Shown piece by piece: positions 6,944-15,394 of a stretch of DNA of 15,394 nt. The DNA lies in contig CAYOFK010000064.1 in the NCBI GenBank assembly GCA_964403185.1, positions 1 to 15,394 of the forward strand, read 5' to 3'. Source of the DNA: CAYOFK01 sp964403185 (lineage in GTDB: Bacteria > Bacteroidota > Bacteroidia > Bacteroidales > VadinHA17). Positions within the stretch are counted from its first letter, which is position 1, and every line of letters starts with the position of its first letter. Below the pieces are notes generated by a model. It was not told where the DNA came from. It searched no databases and worked only from the letters and a program-made list of their open reading frames with translations. Made by a program: the position numbers and the translations under genes.

Positions 6944-7726
6944 ATGAACTGGTTCGAAGCGCTCATCCTTGGAATTGTACAGGGACTTACAGAATTTTTA
7001 CCTGTTAGCAGCAGCGGGCACCTGGAAATTGGGAAATACCTGCTCAATATTGAGGTGGTTGAAAGCCTTGAATTTTCCATTGCCGTGCATGGTGCCACAG
7101 TTCTGAGTACTATTGTGATTTTCCGAAAAGACATAGCACGGTTGCTGGCACATGTGTTCACCTTAAAAAACACTCAGGAAATGTGGTATGGCTGGAAACT
7201 GATTGTCTCAATGATCCCGGTGGCCATTGTGGGCCTGTTTTTTGAAAATGATATTGAGCAGATGTTCACAGGTAATATCCGCTTTGTCGGATTGATGCTT
7301 TTAGCTACGGCGGTCATCCTGGCTGTCAGCAGGTTTGTCCCCGCCAGGGAGAAACCGGTTTCCTTTAAAAACGCACTCATTATTGGAATTGCACAGGCAT
7401 TTGCGGTCATCCCGGGGATTTCAAGATCAGGCAGTACCATTGCCACCGGCCTGATACTTGGATTGAAGAAACAGGAGGCAGCCAGATTCTCATTCCTTAT
7501 GGTCTTGTTACCTATTCTGGCCGTCAATACAAAAGAACTTTTTTCCGGTGAGTTTACACAACATTCGGGCGTTGGTGCAGAAGCAATAATCATCGGGTTC
7601 CTGGCTGCTTTTATTTCCGGTTTGCTGGCTTGTAAATGGATGCTGAAGATAGTCCGGAAAGGCAGCCTGTTTTATTTTGCCATCTATTGTTTTATTGTGG
7701 GGACAATTGCCATAATTTTTTCGTGA
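6944..7726 (+). CDS. uppP: Undecaprenyl-diphosphatase UppP (BacA)
   Basis: The 260-residue polytopic inner-membrane enzyme removes one phosphate from undecaprenyl pyrophosphate, recycling the lipid carrier for peptidoglycan and O-antigen. Both family signatures are present. The first is QGLTEFLPVSSSGHL at residues 13-27, containing the (E/Q)xxxE pair Q13-E17 and H26. The second is PGISRSGST, containing catalytic R161. Several hydrophobic helices fill the rest, including LMLLATAVILAVSRFV and AIYCFIVGTIAIIFS at the end. Length is normal for the family. The stop codon directly abuts the truB ATG, so translation is probably coupled. Family members are also known as bacitracin-resistance proteins, which reflects gene dosage and not a dedicated resistance role. 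Confidence 0.96.
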   Translation: MNWFEALILGIVQGLTEFLPVSSSGHLEIGKYLLNIEVVESLEFSIAVHGATVLSTIVIFRKDIARLLAHVFTLKNTQEMWYGWKLIVSMIPVAIVGLFFENDIEQMFTGNIRFVGLMLLATAVILAVSRFVPAREKPVSFKNALIIGIAQAFAVIPGISRSGSTIATGLILGLKKQEAARFSFLMVLLPILAVNTKELFSGEFTQHSGVGAEAIIIGFLAAFISGLLACKWMLKIVRKGSLFYFAIYCFIVGTIAIIFS

Positions 7727-8461
7727 ATGATCATAGATCAGAACACATTAAGGGAACGGTATGAATCCGGCAGAATTGTGTTATTTGACAAGCCCATTGA
7801 CTGGACTTCTTTTGATCTGGTAAAAAAAACCAGGAACCTGTTGAGGCACTACCTGGGATTTAAGAAAATAAAAGTGGGACATACAGGGACCCTGGATCCG
7901 CTGGCAACAGGATTGATGATCCTGTGTATTGGTAAAGCCACAAAAAGTATATTAAACTACCAGAATCTGGATAAGGAATATCTCACCACCATATGTCTTG
8001 GAAAATCCACACCTTCTTTTGATCTTGAAAGCAAAGTGGACCGTATCTGTGATATTTCACATATAAATGAAGGGAGCATTAAAGAAGCACTTCAACGGTT
8101 TATGGGCGAGACTGAACAGGTTCCCCCCCTGTATTCTGCCAAATATATTGAAGGAAAAAGAGCATATAATTTTGCCCGGAAAGGGGAGGAACGAACGCTG
8201 GCTCCCGTAAAGGTCCGGATTGATAAGCTGGAACTCCTGGAATATACACCGCCGGAGATCCGGGTCCGCGTTGTATGCAGTAAGGGAACATACATCAGGG
8301 CACTGGCCAGGGATCTTGGTATCGCCCTTCAGTCAGGCGCTCATTTAACAAAATTAAGAAGAATACAAATAGGTGATTATCACATTGATAAAGCAACGTC
8401 AATAAATGAATTCGAAGAAAGTTTAAAAAATTCGGAACAAATTGGAATGTCTTACGTATAA
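7727..8461 (+). CDS. truB: tRNA pseudouridine(55) synthase TruB
   Basis: The 244-residue product isomerises uridine 55 to pseudouridine in the T-loop of tRNAs. Visible landmarks are the N-terminal strand RIVLFDKPIDWTSFDLVKK, the catalytic block KVGHTGTLDPLATGLMILCI with nucleophile D57, SAKYIEGKRAYNFARKG (the substrate-contacting YxGKRAY-like segment), and VVCSKGTYIRALARDLG. The product ends soon after the catalytic core with a short tail and appears to lack the long PUA extension of some TruB proteins, as is common in shorter bacterial versions. It starts at the base following the uppP stop codon. queA follows after 38 bp, placing two tRNA-modification genes together. Confidence 0.96.
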   Translation: MIIDQNTLRERYESGRIVLFDKPIDWTSFDLVKKTRNLLRHYLGFKKIKVGHTGTLDPLATGLMILCIGKATKSILNYQNLDKEYLTTICLGKSTPSFDLESKVDRICDISHINEGSIKEALQRFMGETEQVPPLYSAKYIEGKRAYNFARKGEERTLAPVKVRIDKLELLEYTPPEIRVRVVCSKGTYIRALARDLGIALQSGAHLTKLRRIQIGDYHIDKATSINEFEESLKNSEQIGMSYV

Positions 8462-8499
8462 GGTACACTCTGCGGCATAACTTATAACACTCTATATTC

Positions 8500-9549
8500 A
8501 TGAAATTATCTCAGTACAAGTACAATTTATCTCAGGATCTCATTGCCCAATATCCAGCCGAAAACCGTGATGAATCACGATTAATGATATTACACAGAGA
8601 CTCAGGAAAGATTGAGCACAAGGTTTTTAATGAAGTCATTGATTTTTTTGATGATCAGGATGTCATGGTATTTAATGATACCAAAGTGTTTCCTGCCCGT
8701 TTATATGGGAATAAAGAAAAAACCGGAGCTGAAATTGAAGTCTTTTTATTACGTGAATTAAACAAGGACCAGCGCTTATGGGATGTGATGGTAGATCCGG
8801 CAAGGAAGATCCGGATTGGCAACAAACTTTATTTTGGAGAAAACGACATCCTGGTTGCTGAAGTGATCGATAATACTACATCCAGAGGCAGGACCTTACG
8901 GTTTTTATTTGACGGACCTTATGACGAATTTAAGAAGACCTTATATAAGCTGGGAGAAACACCCCTCCCAAAATTCATAAACCGGCAGGCAGAACCTGAA
9001 GACATAGACCGGTACCAGACCATTTTTGCTAAACATGAAGGAGCTGTTGCTGCACCCACTGCCGGAATGCACTTCAGTCGCGAGTTGCTTAAGCGTCTTG
9101 AAATTAAAGGTGTGAATTTTGCATTTGTTACCCTTCATGTTGGCCTGGGAAATTTCAGAACAGTTGATGTTGAAGACCTGACAAAACATAAAATGGATTC
9201 TGAACAAATCCGTATTTCCGAACAGGCTGTGAACATGATCAATACAGGGAAAAACAAAAAGATGAATATATGTGCCGTCGGAACAACCGTGCTGAGAACA
9301 TTAGAGAGCTCGGTGTCAACAGATGGATTTTTAAAACCATTTGATGGCTGGACTAACAAGTTTATTTTTCCACCTTTTGAATTCAGTGTGCCAACACGGA
9401 TGGTTACGAATTTCCATCTGCCATTATCCACCTTGTTGATGATGGTGTCAGCTTTTGCCGGCTATGATTTTCTTTTCGAAGCTTACCGCTTGGCGATAAA
9501 GGAAAAATACCGGTTTGGAACCTATGGCGATGCAATGTTAATTCTGTAA
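8500..9549 (+). CDS. queA: S-adenosylmethionine:tRNA ribosyltransferase-isomerase QueA
   Basis: The 349-residue product is full length. It transfers and rearranges the ribosyl group of S-adenosylmethionine onto the 7-aminomethyl-7-deazaguanine base at tRNA position 34, giving epoxyqueuosine. Motifs include the N-terminus LSQYKYNLSQDLIAQYPAEN, then RDESRLMILHRDSG, VMVFNDTKVFPARLYG, PLPKFINR and RYQTIFAKHEGAVAAPTAGM with H191-F192 after it. VTLHVGLGNFRTV and the C-terminal PTRMVTNFHLPLSTLLMMVSAF follow, all characteristic of QueA. It seems to be the last gene of the ftsX cluster: 417 bp of non-coding DNA follow. Other queuosine genes (queCDEFG, tgt) are not in the window. Confidence 0.97.
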   Translation: MKLSQYKYNLSQDLIAQYPAENRDESRLMILHRDSGKIEHKVFNEVIDFFDDQDVMVFNDTKVFPARLYGNKEKTGAEIEVFLLRELNKDQRLWDVMVDPARKIRIGNKLYFGENDILVAEVIDNTTSRGRTLRFLFDGPYDEFKKTLYKLGETPLPKFINRQAEPEDIDRYQTIFAKHEGAVAAPTAGMHFSRELLKRLEIKGVNFAFVTLHVGLGNFRTVDVEDLTKHKMDSEQIRISEQAVNMINTGKNKKMNICAVGTTVLRTLESSVSTDGFLKPFDGWTNKFIFPPFEFSVPTRMVTNFHLPLSTLLMMVSAFAGYDFLFEAYRLAIKEKYRFGTYGDAMLIL

Positions 9550-9966
9550 CCTTCTGATTAATACGGATTTTAATTAATCCTGCCACTTCCACTACAAAAT
9601 CCTGAAAAATACAGGAAGTTTCTAACCGGGTAACCTGGAATTATTTCCAAAAGCCTAATACAAATACCTGTTCATCAAAACCTGACTGTTTTTGAAAACC
9701 TTCGGGGTTTAATTCCGTAATAAAGAGAACTATTGTGGCCGAAATTAATGGCCTTTGGTTGCCGACTGTTTATTGTGGTTGTTGAGGGCATGTTATGCGT
9801 TGGTCCTTGCAACTCAAAGGAGAAAAACAGTTATATTTAATTTTTTTGCAATAATATAGCTATGAACCCTGTTATTTGTGGGGAATGAATGCAACCAATC
9901 GGGCTGTATGAAGGTCAGAATTATACGAACTGAACAGCATAGATCCAGACCCCTGAAAAAATACAG
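9550..9966. other. 417-bp non-coding region before the giant surface-protein gene
   Basis: No convincing gene is found here; open frames are under 25 codons or shadow the next gene. It contains a 7-bp inverted repeat GATTAAT/ATTAATC (9556-9562 and 9573-9579) just after the queA stop, without a T-tract, and a short AAACC/GGTTT stem around TTCGG (about 9696-9710). A weak promoter candidate is TTTG 9845-9848 with GTTATTTG 9871-9878 (6 of 8 to TAnnTTTG, spacing 22). If used, the leader would be about 80 nt. The length suggests independent control of the next gene. Confidence 0.4.
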
Positions 9967-12900
9967 ATGAGGTACCGCTTCCTCCTGACGTTCCTGTTTT
10001 TGTCCGTCTTCCTTAACGGGGTGGAGGCGCAATGGCTGGCCGGATACAATAAACGGATAAAAATCACAATAGATCAAACCCGGGTTTCAGGAGGCCCTCA
10101 TGTTAATTTCCCTGTTTTAATAAGTTTTACAAATCCGGACCTGAGGACAACCGGAAATAATGGATTTGTGGAAAATGCCAATGGCTGGGACATTAATTTT
10201 ACCGGATCAAATGGAGTAACCACTCTTAATTTTGAGATCGAAAAGTACGATGGAACCACAGGTGAATATGTTGCCTGGGTGAATATCCCGTCTTTACCTT
10301 CAGTCTCGGATACAGATATCTATCTCTATTTTGGAAATCCCTCGATAGGAACGGATCCTTCCACCACTGCCACCTGGAATGCAAACTACCTGGGAGTATG
10401 GCATTTACATGATGATTTTCTTGATGCCACTTCAAATGTTAATAATGCAGCAAATAATGGTTCAACAGATATTATCGGGCTTTTTGCTGATGGACAGGCT
10501 TTTGACGGATCAGCTGACTATATTTCGGCCCCCGATATTGATGCTGTTGCAGGTTCGTTAAGTTTTTGGTTCAAACTGGATATTAATTTTGATAATACTT
10601 CACCTGCTTCACAGACATTAATAAATAAATTTGTCAGTAATAATGAGCATTTTACGTTTATTCTGGCAGGTCAGGATAATTCCTATAGTGAAGATGGCAG
10701 ATTGTATTTTAAGAATGAAAGTGGAGGGTCATTCCCGCGGGAAGTTTCTACAACTAATAGTTGGGTGGGTGGAAACTGGTATTACGTAACCGGATCCTGG
10801 GGAACTCGCCACTCTCTCTACATTAACGGGATAGAAGAATCCGGAACAAACCGTGTAAATAGCCTGAATTTAAATACCTCTATCGAAATTGGCAGGGGGT
10901 ATATTGAACAAGTGGGTGCAGTCCGTTATTTTGACGGGACATTAGATGAAATTCGAATTTCCAATGTAACCCGCTCTCCTGATTGGATCACCACAGAATT
11001 TAACAACCAAAATGCACCGTCAACATTTTATACCCTCCACAGCACCAATGATGCACCTTGTGATGCACTTGATCTTCCTGTTGGCACATCCTGTTCTTTT
11101 ACCCTCTTCTCAAACAATAACGCGTCAGACTCCGGGGAACCAAATCCTGGATGTTTCTGGTCTTCAGGAGACAAGGATGTTTGGTTCCATGTAACTGCTC
11201 CTGTATCAGGAGTGCTGGTGATTGATGCAGGTACCGGGACGCTGATCGATGGCTCCATGGCCGCTTATAACGGGGCCTGTAATTCTTTGAATCTCATTGA
11301 TTGTAATGATGATTTTCATGGGCCGGGAGACATGCCATATCTTTCCCTTTCCGGACTTACACCGGGTGAAGATATATTTATCAGGTTTTGGGGATGGGGT
11401 GGAGGAACGGGCACGTTTAACCTTTGTGTCTATGATCCGGTTCCTGCAATATATAATGTAACAGGATCAGGCTCTTATTGTGTCGGAAGTGCAGGACTTG
11501 GCATTCAACTTGACGGGTCAGAAACAGGGACCAACTATCAACTAAAGAAAAATGGCATAAATGAAGGAGCTGTAGTTGCCGGAACCGGAAGTCCGTTGTC
11601 GTGGCCAAATATGACGGAGGGAGTGTACACTGTGGAAGCAACCAGGGTTGCATCCGGTTATTCTATCCTGATGAATGGCCGGGCCATCGCGATTGAAGAT
11701 CCTTTGCCTGTCGTCACTTTTGGCTATGGTTATGAGAAGACCATCACCATTGATGCAGGAAATGTTTCCGGTAGTCAGGATTTACTAAACTTTCCTTTGT
11801 TGGTCAGCTTCACGGATCCTGATCTGCGGACGACCGGAAACGGGGGCAGGGTTCAAAATGTAAATGGCTATGATATTGCCTTCACCGATGCTAATTATAA
11901 TCCACTCGAATTTGAATGGATAGACTATAATCCGGCCACAGGTTTGTATATGGCATGGGTCAATATTCCTGTCTTGTCATACAACACAAACACAGATATC
12001 CATATGCTTTATGGCAAACCGGGTATCTCAACCAATCCGTCATCTGTAGATACCTGGAATTCCAACTATGTGCAAGTCATGCACCTTGATGGTGATTTTA
12101 CTGATGCCACACAAACCGGGAACTTCGGGATTAACTCCGGAACAAACAGTTCAGCAGGAAAAATCAATCTGGCAAGGAGTTTTGACGGTGTAAATAATTT
12201 AATTACAGTACCAGATAATGCAGCTCTCGACGGAACTAATAATGAGGGAACTTTTTCGTTGTGGATAAATTGGATTAATGCATCTGATGGTAGTTACCAG
12301 AGAGTGATGACCTCCAGTAACAGGGTTGGGCCCCCGAATGATGGATATGAATGGGCGTCGCAGGGTGGCGGTAATCACTACTTTTATCCCCAAGTTGATG
12401 ATGCATTTAATAATTATAATCTGGGTCCCAATCCATTTACAAATGGAACCTGGCAGCATTTGGCAGTTACATTAAATTACAGTACAAAATCTGTAGTGAT
12501 ATATGTGGATGGTGTGCCAATGGGATTTACTATAACCAATGTTCCGACACAATGGACAAGTCTGGCAAATATTGATGATTGGTTGTGGGGTGGGAGCCCA
12601 TCTAATTTCGCCGGGCTCATGGATGAGATAAGGGTTCAGACTGTTGAAAGAAATCAGGATTGGATACTGACTGAATATCGGAACCAAAATAATCCTACAG
12701 GATTTTATGTGGTATCTCCTGAAAACAATTATAACCCGCTTCCTGATCTTTGCCTGGATGATGCTCCGTTTGTACTGAATCAGGCCAGGCCCGCCGGGGG
12801 AAGCTATTCCGGTACGGGGGTGAGTGGCGGCATATTCGACCCTCGAATCGCCGGACCAGGGAATCATACAATTACCTATAATTATACTGACGGTAATGGC

Positions 12901-15394
12901 TGCTCAACCTCCGGTTCTGAAACCCAAACTGTGCACAGTATCCCAACGCCCTCCATCACTGGAAACACAAATGTCTGCCCTTTTACTTCAGGAGAAATAT
13001 ATTCTACACCGGTGGTCCCAAGCCACTCATATAATTGGGTGATTACCGGTGCAGGTGCTACAATAACAGGTGGACAAGGCACCAATGCAATAACGGTTGA
13101 TTGGGGTTCTGCATCCGGCACCTTAACACTTACTGAAACCAATGATATCACTGGTTGTGATTCTACAACTGCAGCATTTAATGTAACTATTAGCGATGCA
13201 ACGCCTCCGGTAATTACATGCCCTGGTAATTTAACGGCAGTCTGCGATATATCAGAACAACCTGTTTATGCTGATTATGCTGCCTTTATTGCTGCTGGCG
13301 GATCGGCTTCAGATAATTGCGGTATCAATGCTGCCAGTTTTATTCATATTGGAGATATTGACGATGGTTTAACATGCCCTAAAACCATAACAAGAACCTA
13401 TCAAATATCGGATTACACAGGGAATAGTTCTACCTGTGACCAACTTATTGTCATTGATGACAATATACCCCCAACGGCCTCGAACCCGGCACCGGTCAAT
13501 GTTCAGTGCATAGCTGATGTGCCGGTCCCAGACATTACGGTGGTTACCGATGAGGCAGACAATTGCACAGCCTCACCAACGGTGGCCTTTGTCAGTGATG
13601 TCAATAACGGCGGATCAGGTTGCCCGGGTAATCCCTATATCGTAACCCGTACCTACAGTGTCACGGATGACTGCGGTAACAGCATCACGGTCACCCAGAC
13701 GATCACAGCCCTGGATGATACCAACCCGACGGCCTCGAACCCGGCACCGGTCAATGTTCAGTGCATAGCTGATGTACCGGTCCCAGACATTACGGTGGTT
13801 ACCGATGAGGCAGACAATTGCACAGCCTCACNNNNNNNNNNNNNNNNNNNNNNNNNNNNNNNNNNNNNNNNNNNNNNNNNNNNNNNNNNNNNNNNNNNNN
13901 NNNNNNNNNNNNNNNNNNNNNNNNNNNNNNNCCGGTCCCAGACATTACGGTGGTTACCGATGAGGCAGACAATTGCACAGCCTCACCAACGGTGGCCTTT
14001 GTCAGTGATGTCAACAATGGAGGAGCTGGCACTCCGGGCGATCCCTATATCGTAACCCGTACCTACAGTGTTACGGATGACTGTGGCAACATCATTATTG
14101 TAACCCAGACCATTACTGCTATTGACAATACTTTTCCGGCAGTTGTTACTTGTCCCACAAACATAATAGTATCAAATGATCCCGGGATTTGTGGTACAGT
14201 CGTTACCTTTACCTTACCCACATTTTCGGACAACTGCGACGGCGGGGGATTATCCGGTACAATCACCAGTGGATTGCCAAGCGGATCGACTTTCCCCATT
14301 GGTGTTACAACAGTAACCTATGAATACACAGATGCTGCTGGTAATGGTCCGGCCGTTTGTACATTCACAGTAACCGTTACCGAAGATGAAAATCCTGTGG
14401 CAGTTTGTCAGAACATTACCATTCAACTGGATCCTGTAACCGGATTAGCATCTATTGTGCCAGCTGATATTGATGGGGGTAGTTCAGATAATTGTGGTAT
14501 AGCTTCCATGACTGTTGACCAGAATACTTTCGATTGTACACACCTTGGTGCCAATAATATTATTTTAACTGTATTTGATGCTGCGGGTAATTTTTCTACA
14601 TGTGTTGCCATTGTGACTGTTGAATATCAAATTATTCCAAATCCCGTAGCTACACCCTTAACGGATACCCTTTGTAATGATGAAACCACAGCAATACAGC
14701 TTAACTCTAACATTGCGGCTACAACGTTTAGCTGGACGGTCACTGCCCCACCGACCATTACCGGGGCTTCTGATGGTAATACAAATTCGATTCCTTTTAG
14801 CATCAATCATAGTTTAACAAATACTGGTCAAAATGCAGAAAGAATTACGTATACCATTATTCCAAGGATCTATAATAGATGCGACCTGCCATCTATTAAT
14901 GTTGAATATTGGGTAAATCCAACCCCTAATATTAATATTCAGGCAGACGATACCCTATGTTATGATGGATCTACTACATTTACAATCAGCAATCCGGGTG
15001 CAGTAAGGGGCGAATGGCGATACGACCTGGAAATCGTCTTACCAGGCGAGGTTTCCAATACCTTAGCAGGTGGAGTTGACTATACGGGCCTTAGCTTAAC
15101 AGATAATCTATTAAATAGTTCTGATGAAGTGCGAATGGTCAGCTATAAATTCACACCAAAGATCGATCCCCAGGATGCCGGTGCAGTGTGTTTTAATGGT
15201 TTAGACACAACCATTTTTGTTTATGTTAATCCGCAACCAAAAATCCAGGTTACCACACCTCTTGACACACTTTGCTATTCCGCCACAGTAAACTTAACTG
15301 TTTCCACTCCAAACATTATCCGGGGACTATGGCAATATGATCTTTCCGTATTTGTTCCACCGGGTGTAACAAATACATTATCTTCTCAATCGGA
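9967..15394 (+). CDS. Giant secreted modular repeat protein (DUF2341/LamG/HYR-like), partial and interrupted by an assembly gap
   Basis: The start at 9967 gives a clear signal peptide (MRYRFLLTFLFLSVFLNGVEA, then QW). In order: DUF2341-type domain (about residues 23-140, GYNKRIKITID...DLRTTGN...IYLYFGNP); a LamG/concanavalin-like domain (about 140-350, GVWHLHDDF...DEIRISNVTRSPDWI); a PPC-like beta-sandwich (about 364-490, DVWFHVTAPVSGVLVIDAGTG); an Ig-like segment; a second DUF2341-LamG doublet (about 582-918); PKD/Ig-like segments; an HYR-like domain from about 1077; and 85-residue HYR-like repeats from 1170 into the N gap. After the gap the real frame restarts at 13932 and is open to the right edge, through two more HYR-like domains and a 104-residue repeat. 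At least 1,775 residues are visible. The stop at 14055 arises only because 100 Ns shift the frame. Such proteins are usually exported and attached to the surface in this phylum. T9SS dependence is inferred, since the C-terminus is missing. Glycan or matrix binding is plausible but unproven. Confidence 0.85.
13474..13728 (+). repeat. HYR-like tandem repeat, copy 1 (255 bp / 85 residues)
   Basis: The unit starts at the ACG of TASNPAPVNVQC (residue 1170) and recurs 255 bp later. The protein pattern is PVNVQC...DEADNCTASPTV...GGSGCPGNPYIVTRTYSVTDDCGNS, with cysteines at regular spots and an HYR-like beta-sandwich character. A 60-base sample (13481-13540) has 35 G or C, compared with 27 of 60 at 14641-14700. 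Confidence 0.9.
13729..13831 (+). repeat. HYR-like tandem repeat, copy 2, first 103 bases before the gap
   Basis: It differs from copy 1 (13474-13576) at a single base: GTG becomes GTA in the valine codon of IADVPVP, a synonymous change. The rest of this copy lies in the N run. Confidence 0.92.
13832..13931. other. Assembly gap of exactly 100 Ns inside the repeat array
   Basis: All 100 bases are N, the customary placeholder for a gap of unknown size. The flanks are the same repeat at different phases: offset 102 before and 48 after. The real missing length should therefore be 200 bp plus any whole number of 255-bp units. That also restores the reading frame, which 100 Ns break. Confidence 0.95.
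13932..14138 (+). repeat. HYR-like tandem repeat, last copy (from repeat base 49 to the unit end)
   Basis: The first 83 bases (13932-14014) are identical to copy 1 bases 13522-13604. The second half is divergent (GGAGTPGDPY in place of GGSGCPGNPY, and NIIIVTQTITAIDNT in place of NSITVTQTITALDDT). The cysteine after GGSG is lost in this copy. It is the transition to the non-repetitive HYR domains that follow. Confidence 0.88.
14916..15394 (+). repeat. Second repeat family of about 104 residues, one full unit and one cut off by the window edge
   Basis: Unit A starts at the AAT of NPTPNINIQADDTLCYDG and unit B at the AAT of NPQPKIQVTTPLDTLCYS (15228), 312 bp apart. Both share DTLCY, a region with RGEWRYDL or RGLWQYDL, and P-G-x-x-NTL. 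DNA identity is clearly lower than in the 255-bp repeats, so this duplication is older. Unit B runs off the edge. Confidence 0.75.

Noticed and set aside
9556..9579. GATTAAT/ATTAATC hairpin after queA as its terminator
   Set aside because: The stem is only 7 bp, very AT-rich, and is not followed by a run of T; it is described only as part of the intergenic region.
9814..10077. Minus-strand 87-codon open frame across the start of the giant gene
   Set aside because: It overlaps the signal peptide of the giant protein, has no recognisable domain and looks like a shadow.
13932..14055. Apparent frameshift and stop codon ending the giant protein at 14055
   Set aside because: The frame changes only because the N run has 100 bases; in the repeat's own frame after the gap the coding sequence is open to 15394. 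It is not a pseudogene.
13474..14138. Direct repeats that could suggest a CRISPR or integron-like array
   Set aside because: Units are 255 bp, back to back without spacers, and encode a continuous HYR-like protein repeat.

Overview
This looks like chromosomal DNA of a member of the Bacteroidota, probably an uncultured Bacteroidales-like lineage. Three things support this: the N-terminal part of a type IX secretion (T9SS) protein, PorZ; the gene order ftsX - DUF3098 - uppP - truB - queA, which is characteristic of this phylum; and promoter-like sites matching the Bacteroidota -7 element TAnnTTTG. The N run and its position inside a repeat suggest a scaffolded draft or metagenome assembly.

Left arm (1-2572, minus strand). 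Reading leftward, a tandem-domain universal stress protein comes first. It is followed by a hairpin plus T-tract terminator, then the housecleaning nucleotide pyrophosphatase rdgB, then the start of porZ, which runs off the left edge. The porZ frame is open to position 1.

Middle (2573-9549, plus strand). A membrane-anchored adenylate cyclase with a periplasmic Y_Y_Y-type sensor and a C-terminal HD phosphohydrolase domain is transcribed divergently from the stress protein. Next come branched-chain aminotransferase ilvE and a compact cluster: ftsX (cell division or wall hydrolase control), a small two-helix DUF3098 protein, uppP (undecaprenyl-PP recycling), truB (tRNA pseudouridine 55) and queA (queuosine synthesis). 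Spacing falls from 83 bp to 0 bp, so ftsX to queA is probably one operon joining envelope and tRNA functions. TAnnTTTG promoter candidates lie before the cyclase, ilvE and ftsX.

Right arm (9550-15394). After 417 bp of non-coding sequence, one giant secreted modular protein starts at 9967 and runs off the right edge. It has a signal peptide, two DUF2341-LamG-like doublets, a PPC-like beta-sandwich, Ig/PKD-like segments, an array of 85-residue HYR-like repeats, and then a different 104-residue repeat. The array is interrupted by exactly 100 Ns. Repeat phasing shows that this is a placeholder and that the real gap should be 200 bp plus a multiple of 255 bp. With that length the frame stays open, so the stop at 14055 is an artefact. 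The protein is probably a T9SS-exported surface or adhesin-like protein, but its C-terminal sorting domain would lie outside the window.

Most of the window is conserved core genome. The parts worth a second look are the giant repeat protein with its collapsed array, the cyclase-HD fusion, and two compact hairpins at gene junctions. I saw no RNA genes, CRISPR arrays or insertion sequences.
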